Part shown: one piece after another, positions 1 to 6,806 of the stretch | Layout of the letters: every line of letters begins with the position of its first letter | Numbering within the stretch: position 1 is the first letter of the stretch | Assembly: GCA_937995495.1 (NCBI GenBank) | Contig: CALKKA010000077.1 | Location: forward strand, 1-11,085 | Source: an uncultured Phycisphaerae bacterium | GTDB taxonomy: Bacteria; Planctomycetota; Phycisphaerae; Sedimentisphaerales; Anaerohalosphaeraceae | Length of the DNA stretch: 11,085 nt | Reading direction: 5' to 3' | Program-made: the position numbers and the translations under genes | The notes under the pieces: model-generated | The model's input: the letters and a program-made list of their open reading frames with translations, nothing else | What the model was told of the DNA's origin: nothing | The model's database searches: none

Positions 1-1
1 C

Positions 2-382
2 GGCTTTAGTTTCAATAATGTCTGCTACGGCAATGACCGAGGCCTGTATTGCTACTACAGCCGAGCCACTCGAAATTATTTCTGCCAGGACGTTTTGTAT
101 TTCAATACCACGGATGACCTGTTTTTCAACTATAACTCTACCGAAGACAACAACCTATTCAATCCTCCCCTGGCACCATTCTCAGGCTTTACAGAACTGG
201 CCGGGGACCTGAATGTCGACGACACGGTCGATCTGCTTGATCTTTCTATCCTGACCTCAGAGTGGCTTAACACCTGTGAAGTACCTCATCACTGCAACGG
301 AGCAGACATTGATGAAAGCGGATCCGTCGGCATGAATGATTTTTCACAATTGGCCGGGAACTGGCTGGCCGGGTCACTCTAA
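2..382 (+). CDS. C-terminal part of a secreted protein with a planctomycete dockerin-like calcium repeat pair (5' end outside window)
   Basis: The reading frame is open from the left edge to TAA at 380-382, giving 126 visible residues. Residues 1-60 are rich in Asn, Tyr and Phe and match no family I can name; they could be the last coils of a beta-helix or another extracellular domain. Residues 68-90 (GDLNVDDTVDLLDL then an EWL end) and 101-122 (ADIDESGSVGMNDF then a NWL end) are two dockerin-like calcium loops with Asp/Asn at alternating positions. Cys92 and Cys98 sit between them and may pair. Such doublets close many secreted Phycisphaerae proteins, probably for protein-protein or surface attachment; no cellulosome is implied. 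The gene ends convergent with the esterase-sulfatase, so it is a separate transcription unit. The catalytic part, if any, lies outside the window. Confidence 0.8.
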   Translation, partial: GFSFNNVCYGNDRGLYCYYSRATRNYFCQDVLYFNTTDDLFFNYNSTEDNNLFNPPLAPFSGFTELAGDLNVDDTVDLLDLSILTSEWLNTCEVPHHCNGADIDESGSVGMNDFSQLAGNWLAGSL

Positions 383-399
383 ACCTTTTTAGCAGATTC

Positions 400-417
400 C
401 CCCGGGCAACCCCGGGG
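400..417. terminator. GC-rich hairpin between convergent genes, possible terminator
   Basis: CCCCGGG at 400-406 pairs perfectly with CCCGGGG at 411-417 around a CAAC loop. It sits 17 bases after the dockerin gene stop and 49 bases beyond the leftward gene's stop, so it could serve both. On the plus strand a run of six T (433-438) follows, but only after 15 bases; on the minus strand there is no good T run. It is therefore not a textbook intrinsic terminator. Confidence 0.45.
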
Positions 418-466
418 CGCTTGCCGAAACCGTTTTTTCGAAGCCAACCTTCCCGGTTACAGCCAG

Positions 467-3400
467 CTAATTTTCTTGCTTCGCATCAGGATTTGGCGAA
501 GGAAACTTGGCCTCCACGCTGCTGAGCCATGCCTTCAGCTTTGTGTGAAGTTTTTGAACGATCTGCGGGTGTTTTGGTGCTAAGTTTTTTGTCTCGCTGA
601 TATCATCTTTGAGATTATATAATTCAATCCCGCGGTTGTCTTCATAAAACACAATCAGCTTCCAGTCTCCGTCACGTATCGCAGAAGCGGGACTGCCCCC
701 CTGGTTGCCATAATGCGGATAATGCCAGTACAACGGACCCCGCTCCAGCGTTTTGCCCTTGAGCAAAGGCACCCAGCTTTTCCCGTCAACATGCTGGTCC
801 GGTTTTGACGGCGATCCGGACATCTCCAGCATTGTGGGGTAAAAATCTGTACTGGTCACCGGTTCGTCACAGACTGTGCCCGCTGGGGTTACGCCCGGCC
901 ATTTGACCATCATCGGTTCGCGGATGCCGCCCTCGTACATCCACCCCTTGCCTCCGCGCAAAGGCAGATTAGAGGTTGGATGCCCTTCTGCTGTCGAAAG
1001 CCCGCCGTTATCGGACATGAAGAACACCACGGTATTATCATCCAGCCCCAAATCTTTCAAAGCACTCAAAACTTTTCCGCAGGCGGCATCCATTGCTTCA
1101 ACCATGCCGGCATACACGGCATGTTCCTGCACGAGGCGGACTTTTTGCCGGTCCTCTTTGCCCCATTCGGGTTTCAAGCCCAATCGCTGCTTCTTTTCCA
1201 AATACTTTTGCTTTAAGTCTTCACGGCTCTGCAGCGGTGTATGCACGGAGTAAAAGGATAAATAGGCCAGGAAGGGCTGATTTATATTATTCTTGATAAA
1301 CTCCACTGTTTCGGTGGCCAGTCGGTCCGGCAAATGCTCGCCTTCTGGCCCGTCTTTGAGCCGGGGATTGCCATAGGGCACAAAGTACTTGCCCGGACCG
1401 TAGGGGCCGCCGCGTGACCAGCCGCCCTTATTGACATCAAATCCCTGATGTTCCGGCCAGTATTCTTCTGTTTGGCCCAAATGCCATTTTCCTGCAAAAA
1501 ACGTTTTGTACCCGCGTTCTTTGAGCGCTTCTGCCAGGGTCACCTCTTTTAAAGACATTGTTTCAGAATAAGGTGCCGGAAGCAGGGGTTTGTCTTTGGT
1601 CCGGTGATTCTTTGCTGTTTGCGGCTGCGGTGCACCAAACCAGTCCGTCGTGTCCATCCGAGCGGGGTATTTACCGGTCATGATGCTGGCACGGGTTGGA
1701 GAGCACACCGGAGACGCCGCATAAGCATTTGTAAATTTCATGGATTCGGCAGCAAACTTATCGAGGTGAGGGGTCTCATAGAAGAAACTGCCAAAACAGC
1801 CCAGATCCGTCCAGCCCAGATCATCGACCAGAATAAACACAAAGTTTGGTTTACACTGCCAATCATCGGTCCTGAATGACGAGGCCGGTAAGCCGGCCTG
1901 ATTAAACAGGTTTGGCTGGGCTGCATTGGTGAACCCGTAACGAACCGCGACCGGCTCCTTTACGGCAGCGCTGCTGACAACGACAGTGTCATCCTCTATC
2001 ACTGCTCTGGCTTCAACGAATTCTCTATCCGGGCCGGCGATTGTGAAGTGAGTCAACTCGCCCCCTTTGGAGACAAGTCCTCCGTTGACGTGCTTGAACT
2101 TCAGCCGGATCTTATACCCTTCAATCTGCATCGATTCATATAAGGGGCCGCTATAGACAAGATCCTTTTGTCGGTAATTATTGGCCAGTGCCCATAAGGC
2201 GAGCCTTTTTCCGACATCCCGCTTATTCGTCGGATGAATGTCTTCGGAGTCGCCAATATCCATCGTAACAGCCATTCCAACATTGTTCATAGAGAGCGTT
2301 TTAAACTGGGCCTCTCGTAGCAGCGCACCGGGAGTGCCATCCGGGTCCTCATATTTGTATGGTGCAATCTGAACATAATAAAACGGGAAATCACCTTGGC
2401 CCCAGTCGTGGCGCCAGTTCTGTATCATAAGAGGAAACAGTCTTCCGTATTGCTCAGCCATACGACGGTTTGATTCGCCCTGATACCAGATCGCCCCCTT
2501 TATCCCATACGGGATCAATGGCGCTATCATTCCATTATACAAGGCCGTCGGACTGTTTTGCCCAAGTCGGTCTCTTCCGGGCTTTTTACCGATCACGGCA
2601 AAATCAACCGTGGGCTTATATTTCCAGTTCCCTGCCAGGCCAATCGCTCTATCCGGTTGATCTTCAGGATAGATCTTCAAATCTTGAGGCTCTGAATAGA
2701 GTCCGCCATAGCCCCATCTGTCAATCACTTTGACACAGACCAGATTTTCTCCAACCTTAGCCACTGCAGCATCGATCTTGAATTCTCGGTCCACGCTATA
2801 GCCAGTCGTAGAGCCGAGCATTTGGCCATTGAACCATGTGACACTGTTGTCATCTATTTTCCCGAGTTCAATCACGAGATCCCTGCCTTTCCAGTCCGCA
2901 GGCAGATCGACGACATGCCGGTGCCAGATGATGCCGTCAAATGCATGTCCATTGATATCTGGCCAAAAGCCCGGAACGGGCATCTTGTCCCAATCGCTGT
3001 CATCGAAAGAAGGACTAAACCATTTTTGCTTTTCGCCAACAGCCGCCTGGTCATACTTCTGCTGCCAGAGATCAAGGCGTTTGGCCATCTGTTCATCTGT
3101 CTCTATCCCAAGCTTCATGTCTTCGTCGACCGCTTTGAGGCGTTCTTCAAACTCACCAAACTTGTCGATGACCGGACGGCTTGTCCATGCCTCTGCCACC
3201 GTTCCGCCCCAGGAGCTGTGGATCAGGCCGACAGGGACACCGATTTCTTTGTGAATATGAGCGCCAAAGAAATATCCAACCGCTGAAAATGGTTCGACCG
3301 TTTCCGGAGTACAAGATGACCAATTGCCAGTACAGTCATCCAGCGGGACAGATGATGTGGCTTTATCGACCGTAAATAGTCGGACTTCGGGCCAATGTGC

Positions 3401-3826
3401 TGCGGCAACATCTGCTACTGCCTGTTCTTTTACCTGGCCGCCGGAGCTTTTTAACCTGGCAAAGTTCCACTCCATATTAGACTGTCCTGAACAGACCCAA
3501 ACTTCGCCGAGCAAAACATCCTTTAGCTCAATAGTGTTCTTGCCTTTAATATTAACGGTGTAAGGGCCGCCAGCACCGGCGGTTTTCAGCATCACTTTCC
3601 ATTTGCCGTCTTTATCAGTGGTCGCAGAGACTCCTTTATTCCAAAACCAACTCCATGAACCCCGCACCGTGACCTTTTCGCCCGGATCGGCCCAACCCCA
3701 GACAGCCACTTTGGTATCACGCTGCAAAACCATGGAATCACCAATGACCGCAGGCAGTTTGACGTCAGCAATAAGACTTCCAGAAAGAACGAATACTACA
3801 GTCATTGCAAGGATGGTACGTTTCAT
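467..3826 (-). CDS. Secreted sialate O-acetylesterase-type esterase fused to an S1-type sulfatase
   Basis: The product has 1119 residues, about the sum of a full esterase and a full sulfatase. Residues 1-20 are a Sec signal peptide. The esterase (SASA/DUF303, SGNH-like) spans about 22-656: GQSNM with nucleophile Ser116, a jelly-roll carbohydrate-binding insertion at about 265-390, WYQGESN at 447-453, and the Asp529/His531 pair in DIHPTNK. The sulfatase spans about 659-1119: metal-binding Asp668-Asp669, CSPTR at 708-712 with Cys708 as the predicted formylglycine, GKWHLG at 779-784, His862, and SDNGG at 938-942. Its role would be removing O-acyl and sulfate groups from a glycan in the periplasm or outside the cell; FGE or a radical-SAM maturase is needed elsewhere in the genome. 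The start at 3826 is chosen for its GGAG and the signal peptide directly after it. It is the last gene of the leftward cluster, 68 bases after the FAD gene. Glycan specificity is not readable. Confidence 0.9.
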   Translation of the reverse strand: MKRTILAMTVVFVLSGSLIADVKLPAVIGDSMVLQRDTKVAVWGWADPGEKVTVRGSWSWFWNKGVSATTDKDGKWKVMLKTAGAGGPYTVNIKGKNTIELKDVLLGEVWVCSGQSNMEWNFARLKSSGGQVKEQAVADVAAAHWPEVRLFTVDKATSSVPLDDCTGNWSSCTPETVEPFSAVGYFFGAHIHKEIGVPVGLIHSSWGGTVAEAWTSRPVIDKFGEFEERLKAVDEDMKLGIETDEQMAKRLDLWQQKYDQAAVGEKQKWFSPSFDDSDWDKMPVPGFWPDINGHAFDGIIWHRHVVDLPADWKGRDLVIELGKIDDNSVTWFNGQMLGSTTGYSVDREFKIDAAVAKVGENLVCVKVIDRWGYGGLYSEPQDLKIYPEDQPDRAIGLAGNWKYKPTVDFAVIGKKPGRDRLGQNSPTALYNGMIAPLIPYGIKGAIWYQGESNRRMAEQYGRLFPLMIQNWRHDWGQGDFPFYYVQIAPYKYEDPDGTPGALLREAQFKTLSMNNVGMAVTMDIGDSEDIHPTNKRDVGKRLALWALANNYRQKDLVYSGPLYESMQIEGYKIRLKFKHVNGGLVSKGGELTHFTIAGPDREFVEARAVIEDDTVVVSSAAVKEPVAVRYGFTNAAQPNLFNQAGLPASSFRTDDWQCKPNFVFILVDDLGWTDLGCFGSFFYETPHLDKFAAESMKFTNAYAASPVCSPTRASIMTGKYPARMDTTDWFGAPQPQTAKNHRTKDKPLLPAPYSETMSLKEVTLAEALKERGYKTFFAGKWHLGQTEEYWPEHQGFDVNKGGWSRGGPYGPGKYFVPYGNPRLKDGPEGEHLPDRLATETVEFIKNNINQPFLAYLSFYSVHTPLQSREDLKQKYLEKKQRLGLKPEWGKEDRQKVRLVQEHAVYAGMVEAMDAACGKVLSALKDLGLDDNTVVFFMSDNGGLSTAEGHPTSNLPLRGGKGWMYEGGIREPMMVKWPGVTPAGTVCDEPVTSTDFYPTMLEMSGSPSKPDQHVDGKSWVPLLKGKTLERGPLYWHYPHYGNQGGSPASAIRDGDWKLIVFYEDNRGIELYNLKDDISETKNLAPKHPQIVQKLHTKLKAWLSSVEAKFPSPNPDAKQEN

Positions 3827-3831
3827 GATCT

Positions 3832-3835
3832 CTCC
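3832..3835 (-). promoter_or_regulatory. Ribosome binding site that fixes the start of the esterase-sulfatase
   Basis: GGAG on the minus strand lies five bases before ATG 3826-3824, and the next residues form a signal peptide. The frame stays open upstream to an ATG at 4102, which would add 92 residues overlapping the 3' end of the FAD oxidoreductase gene. That extension would bury the signal peptide and reads as Cys- and Gly-rich nonsense. Confidence 0.7.
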
Positions 3836-3894
3836 AAGTAGATAAATTAAATTTCCGATTAATAAGAACACAGGGTTTCTACCAAAACATAGAA

Positions 3895-5532
3895 TTATCG
3901 ATTCAGTTTCTGCCCTAATTTCAACAACTTCGCTTTGAGCAGCTTGTAGGGAACATCCTGCACAGCCGTCTCCTCGGCAGCAGCCATCGCAGCGGCAACC
4001 CCGGCCGACTCTCCCAAAATCATCCAGACGGGCTCCATACGAATCGATGTCATGGCAATGTGACTGGCCGAACAGCATACCGGTACCAGTAGATTTGTAC
4101 ATTCACTTTTCAAAGGAACTATCGCTTCATAGGGAATCTTATAAATTCCATCGTACCTGCCATTATCCAGATATAAAATGGAAAACTCACCACCCTGTAA
4201 TGCCACTTTCCCATTTTCAACGACCGTGGCGTATGGCCAGTCATCGACGCCATAGGATGCCAAACCGATCGAATGTTCGGGGTCGGTCTTGCCTTCGAGA
4301 TCTTTTTGTGTAATGACATAAGATGAAACCATTCGGCGTGCTTCTCGGATATAAAGTTGGTTGGGCCATCCCTGTGTTTCATCGAATACGCCTTTTTGCA
4401 GTTCAAGATCTTCGGCTTGCTTTTTCAGGTCCTGGGGAACAGAAGGGTCGGTTTTAAGAAAATGGACAAGCTTGCACAGATAGTCCTGATGGAACTTCCA
4501 TACCCTGGAACGCTCAGGCCAATCACCGTCGGGATAGCCGGCATTGCAGCCGTAGTTTGTAATTGTCAGAAGGGATCTGCTCAGATTACCGGTTCCACTA
4601 TGAAACAAATATCCCTGTGATTCGGTAATCACACCCACCTGTTCTCTCATTTTTCGGTTACGCAAAATATCAATCTCCTGCAGGAAGGCACGGCGGAAGA
4701 GTTCAAATTCGGCAGGATCATAGTTCTCCGGCTCAGGAATTGGGTATCCATCGCCAAATTTAAAGCGAAAGCAGTAACCCATTGTCAGCTTATCGGTGCT
4801 GCCGAGCGGGCCCATTTCGATGTCCTGAATCAATGGCAACAAACCGCTTTCTGGATTTGAGGGTTCTACATAAGGGTCGATATCATACACCCACAAGCTC
4901 GGGCGTACGCCTGCGAGGGATTCTCCATACTGTTGTTTCGATTCGCGGCCCCATGTATAAGACACTTTACTAGTGGCCATCAAATCGCCTTCGTATGAGC
5001 AGTCGATAAAGACTTTTGCATGAACTTTAACTGCTTGCGACATTGCTGGCTTTGGAGTAGGACAGCCTGTTTGATCTACGGGAGCGTAATCAAGTGTTAT
5101 AGATTCGATAGCATTTTCACTGCGATCAACTTTACCCAGACGATGGTCGTAAATTACTTGTATGTTGTGTTTGTTGACAAGGTCTTTGAAAATCCTTCGA
5201 TAGACTTCATTCCCGGGTTCATCCTTGAGAATCTCGTATGCAGACCCACCAACGGCTTCTTTTTTTCCCCAGTCCAGATGGCTGATCCCGCCGCCGGTCA
5301 TGCCGCCCAACCAGCGGCTTGGTTCGACGATGATGACATCAGCCCCTTCTCTGGCGGCGGCAACCGCGGCCATCACTCCACTGGCGGTTCCCCCATAGAC
5401 ACAGACATCTGCTTTATCGTACGTATTTTGACCTCTATAGTCTGCCGTGCAACCTGACAGCAGGAAAGATAAAGCCATAGAGAGAAAAATATGCAATATT
5501 TTTTTGGGTATCATGTTTTTCCTTAGTTTCAT
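3895..5532 (-). CDS. FAD-dependent oxidoreductase (PF12831-like), predicted lipoprotein
   Basis: The 545-residue protein begins with a Sec lipoprotein signal: hydrophobic stretch at about 12-25 and lipobox LSGC with Cys28 as the lipidated residue. Thr29 follows the Cys, so by the E. coli +2 rule it would go to the outer membrane. Residues 42-70 form an FAD-binding Rossmann segment (VYGGTASGVMAAVAAAREGA, ending in Glu70, which usually contacts the FAD ribose). WLGGMTGGG (74-82), IDCSYEGDLMA (176-186), the basic REARRMVSSYV (397-407) and the C-terminal GESAGVAAAMA (508-518) fit the FAD_oxidored family, common in polysaccharide loci of Planctomycetota and Bacteroidota but mostly without a known substrate. 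No twin-arginine motif is seen, so FAD would be loaded after Sec export. It lies between the cytoplasmic Gfo gene (61 bases) and the esterase-sulfatase (68 bases). A sugar- or glycoside-oxidising role is inference. Confidence 0.85.
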   Translation of the reverse strand: MKLRKNMIPKKILHIFLSMALSFLLSGCTADYRGQNTYDKADVCVYGGTASGVMAAVAAAREGADVIIVEPSRWLGGMTGGGISHLDWGKKEAVGGSAYEILKDEPGNEVYRRIFKDLVNKHNIQVIYDHRLGKVDRSENAIESITLDYAPVDQTGCPTPKPAMSQAVKVHAKVFIDCSYEGDLMATSKVSYTWGRESKQQYGESLAGVRPSLWVYDIDPYVEPSNPESGLLPLIQDIEMGPLGSTDKLTMGYCFRFKFGDGYPIPEPENYDPAEFELFRRAFLQEIDILRNRKMREQVGVITESQGYLFHSGTGNLSRSLLTITNYGCNAGYPDGDWPERSRVWKFHQDYLCKLVHFLKTDPSVPQDLKKQAEDLELQKGVFDETQGWPNQLYIREARRMVSSYVITQKDLEGKTDPEHSIGLASYGVDDWPYATVVENGKVALQGGEFSILYLDNGRYDGIYKIPYEAIVPLKSECTNLLVPVCCSASHIAMTSIRMEPVWMILGESAGVAAAMAAAEETAVQDVPYKLLKAKLLKLGQKLNR

Positions 5533-5543
5533 TTAAATCCCTT
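5520..5543 (-). promoter_or_regulatory. Two alternative ribosome binding sites and starts for the FAD oxidoreductase
   Basis: AAGGG at 5543-5539 stands six bases before ATG 5532-5530. A second site, AAGGA at 5524-5520, stands five bases before an in-frame ATG at 5514-5512 (residue 7). Both give a workable lipoprotein signal: 27 residues before Cys28 from the first start, 21 from the second. The choice cannot be settled by eye; the longer form is reported. Confidence 0.5.
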
Positions 5544-5593
5544 CGGGTGAACAAAATTACTATCCTTTTTTATTCCAGTCCAAACAGGTTATT

Positions 5594-6565
5594 TCAACTT
5601 TCCAACTCCACCGAGTCCATCACCCAATTGGTTTTTGCCGCGGTTAAGCCGGTGCTTGGACATGTTCCATTTCCACGAAGTTGGTTCACAATGGTTTGGA
5701 TCAAGGGCTGTTGGATATTTTCAGGGTTCTCGATGTTAAATTGTTGCGTACCTTGTTCATTTTCCAATACGATCGGATTATTCTCAAATGTCGAAAAAGT
5801 GATTTTCCCCTTGTCCCCAACTATTTCTGTGCGATCTAAGTTGCTATATGCATTGAAATTCCATATATAAGACACATGAACCAGATTTTCAAAAAGCAGC
5901 AGACCACTGACAGTATCTTCTGCATTGTATAATTTCTGCTGATTGGAAGCATGTCCTTTTACTGTTTTTATCTCGCCGAAAAAAAATTGAAGAAGATCGA
6001 TGGAGTGACATGCAAGATCATAAAAATATCCACCGCCGGCAATATTGGGGTCAACACGCCAATTATGCGCCCCCTGCAGGTCATCCGGCGCTGTTTTTTT
6101 ATAGAATGTTACATTGGCAAAACGAGTTTTTCCTATCGCTCCTTCCTCGAGTAGAGACTTAATCTTGACAAATCGAGGTAATGCCCTTCTGTAATAGGCC
6201 ACAAACAGAGGAACATCGTTGTTTCGACAGACCTGAATCATTTCCTGGCACTCATTGTGGTTCAGGGCCATTGGTTTTTCGACATAAACGGGCTTGCCCG
6301 CACTGGCGACCGCAAGGGTGTACTCCTTGTGTGAAGAGGGAGGCGTTGCAATGTAAACGGCATTGACCTCCGGATCCTCAATTAATTTTTGTGCATCGTC
6401 GTACCACTTCTTAACATGATGACGGTGTGCATAATCCTTTGCAAGATTTCCATTTCTTCTCATGACTGCAACCAGACGTGAACCGTTAACCTGCTGGAAT
6501 GCGGGGCCACTTTTTATTTCCGTCACATCCCCACAACCAATGATACCCCATTTAATATCGTTCAT
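5594..6565 (-). CDS. Cytoplasmic Gfo/Idh/MocA family NAD(P)-dependent oxidoreductase
   Basis: The protein has 323 residues, close to the usual length for the family without an export signal. The N-terminal Rossmann domain starts at residue 5 with WGIIGCGDV (GxG at 10-12). YIATPPSSH lies at 71-79 and the signature VEKP at 95-98, where Lys97 is the usual catalytic or substrate-contacting lysine. The C-terminal domain carries GGGYFYDLACHSIDLL (177-192), whose Asp183 and His187 match the family's active-site positions. A start at 6565 is supported by AAGG seven bases upstream. The Trp-rich loop of the two exported homologues is absent. It probably oxidises or reduces an imported sugar or keto-sugar; alternatives include inositol or other polyol dehydrogenase activity. 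Sampled lines of this gene are visibly more AT-rich (about 42% G+C) than the neighbours (about 52%). Confidence 0.9.
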   Translation of the reverse strand: MNDIKWGIIGCGDVTEIKSGPAFQQVNGSRLVAVMRRNGNLAKDYAHRHHVKKWYDDAQKLIEDPEVNAVYIATPPSSHKEYTLAVASAGKPVYVEKPMALNHNECQEMIQVCRNNDVPLFVAYYRRALPRFVKIKSLLEEGAIGKTRFANVTFYKKTAPDDLQGAHNWRVDPNIAGGGYFYDLACHSIDLLQFFFGEIKTVKGHASNQQKLYNAEDTVSGLLLFENLVHVSYIWNFNAYSNLDRTEIVGDKGKITFSTFENNPIVLENEQGTQQFNIENPENIQQPLIQTIVNQLRGNGTCPSTGLTAAKTNWVMDSVELES

Positions 6566-6604
6566 TTTAATGCCTTCAAGCTAACAATAATCCAATCCAA
6601 GACC

Positions 6605-6610
6605 ATTATA
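6605..6610 (-). promoter_or_regulatory. Possible -10 element upstream of the cytoplasmic Gfo gene
   Basis: A perfect TATAAT occurs on the minus strand 39 bases before the ATG at 6565, within the largest intergenic gap of the cluster. No convincing TTGACA-like -35 element is present at 16-18 bases; the best partial match (CTGATA) is 19 bases away. AT-rich intergenic DNA produces such boxes by chance. Confidence 0.3.
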
Positions 6611-6672
6611 TTCACCTTTTCTATGACAGTATCAGCCTGCCTGGAAACTTCCTGTATTCACGGAACAACCGT

Positions 6673-6801
6673 TTACCTGTCCGTAGCAGGCAAAGCGAGG
6701 AAAAGTGTGTGCACAACAAATGCGATATCAGCAAAGCTGGTTGATGCGTTTACCGCTTCCACACCTTTGAAGCAGCTTTTTTTGTAATTGAGTTTGTCCA
6801 T
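6673..6801 (-). CDS. Doubtful small reading frame, 42 codons, in the 241-base gap
   Basis: An ATG five bases after the stop of the upstream Gfo gene opens a 42-codon frame ending in TAA at 6675-6673. The product starts MDKLNYKKSCFKG and ends with a mildly hydrophobic stretch (SFADIAFVVHTLFLALPA) and a polar tail. The only ribosome-binding candidate is a weak AGG four bases before the ATG; a GAGG lies 13 bases away. I recognise no family. It could be a translationally coupled small protein, a leader peptide, or chance. The rest of the gap (6566-6672, 6802-6806) shows only the TATAAT box and the Shine-Dalgarno of the next gene. Confidence 0.2.
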   Translation of the reverse strand: MDKLNYKKSCFKGVEAVNASTSFADIAFVVHTLFLALPATDR

Positions 6802-6806
6802 CAAAC

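Noticed and set aside
2822..3286. Rightward open frames of 154 and 141 codons, and similar ones at 5020-5457, 9701-10087 and 10057-10422
   Set aside because: All are antisense to well-supported genes, overlap each other or lack any recognisable domain, and are mirror frames of the coding strand.
3827..4102. N-terminal extension of the esterase-sulfatase by 92 residues from an ATG at 4102
   Set aside because: It overlaps about 200 bases of the FAD gene in another frame, reads as Cys/Gly-rich sequence, and would place a clear signal peptide inside the protein; the start at 3826 has its own GGAG.
3895..5532. Tat signal on the FAD oxidoreductase
   Set aside because: The N-terminus MKLRKNMIPKK has no paired arginines with the following pattern; the lipobox is the clear export signal.
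6733..6783. Inverted repeat AAAGCTG...CAGCTTT followed by a T run on the plus strand, terminator-like
   Set aside because: The T run serves only rightward transcription and no rightward gene ends here; the loop is 33 bases and the inner stem only five pairs.
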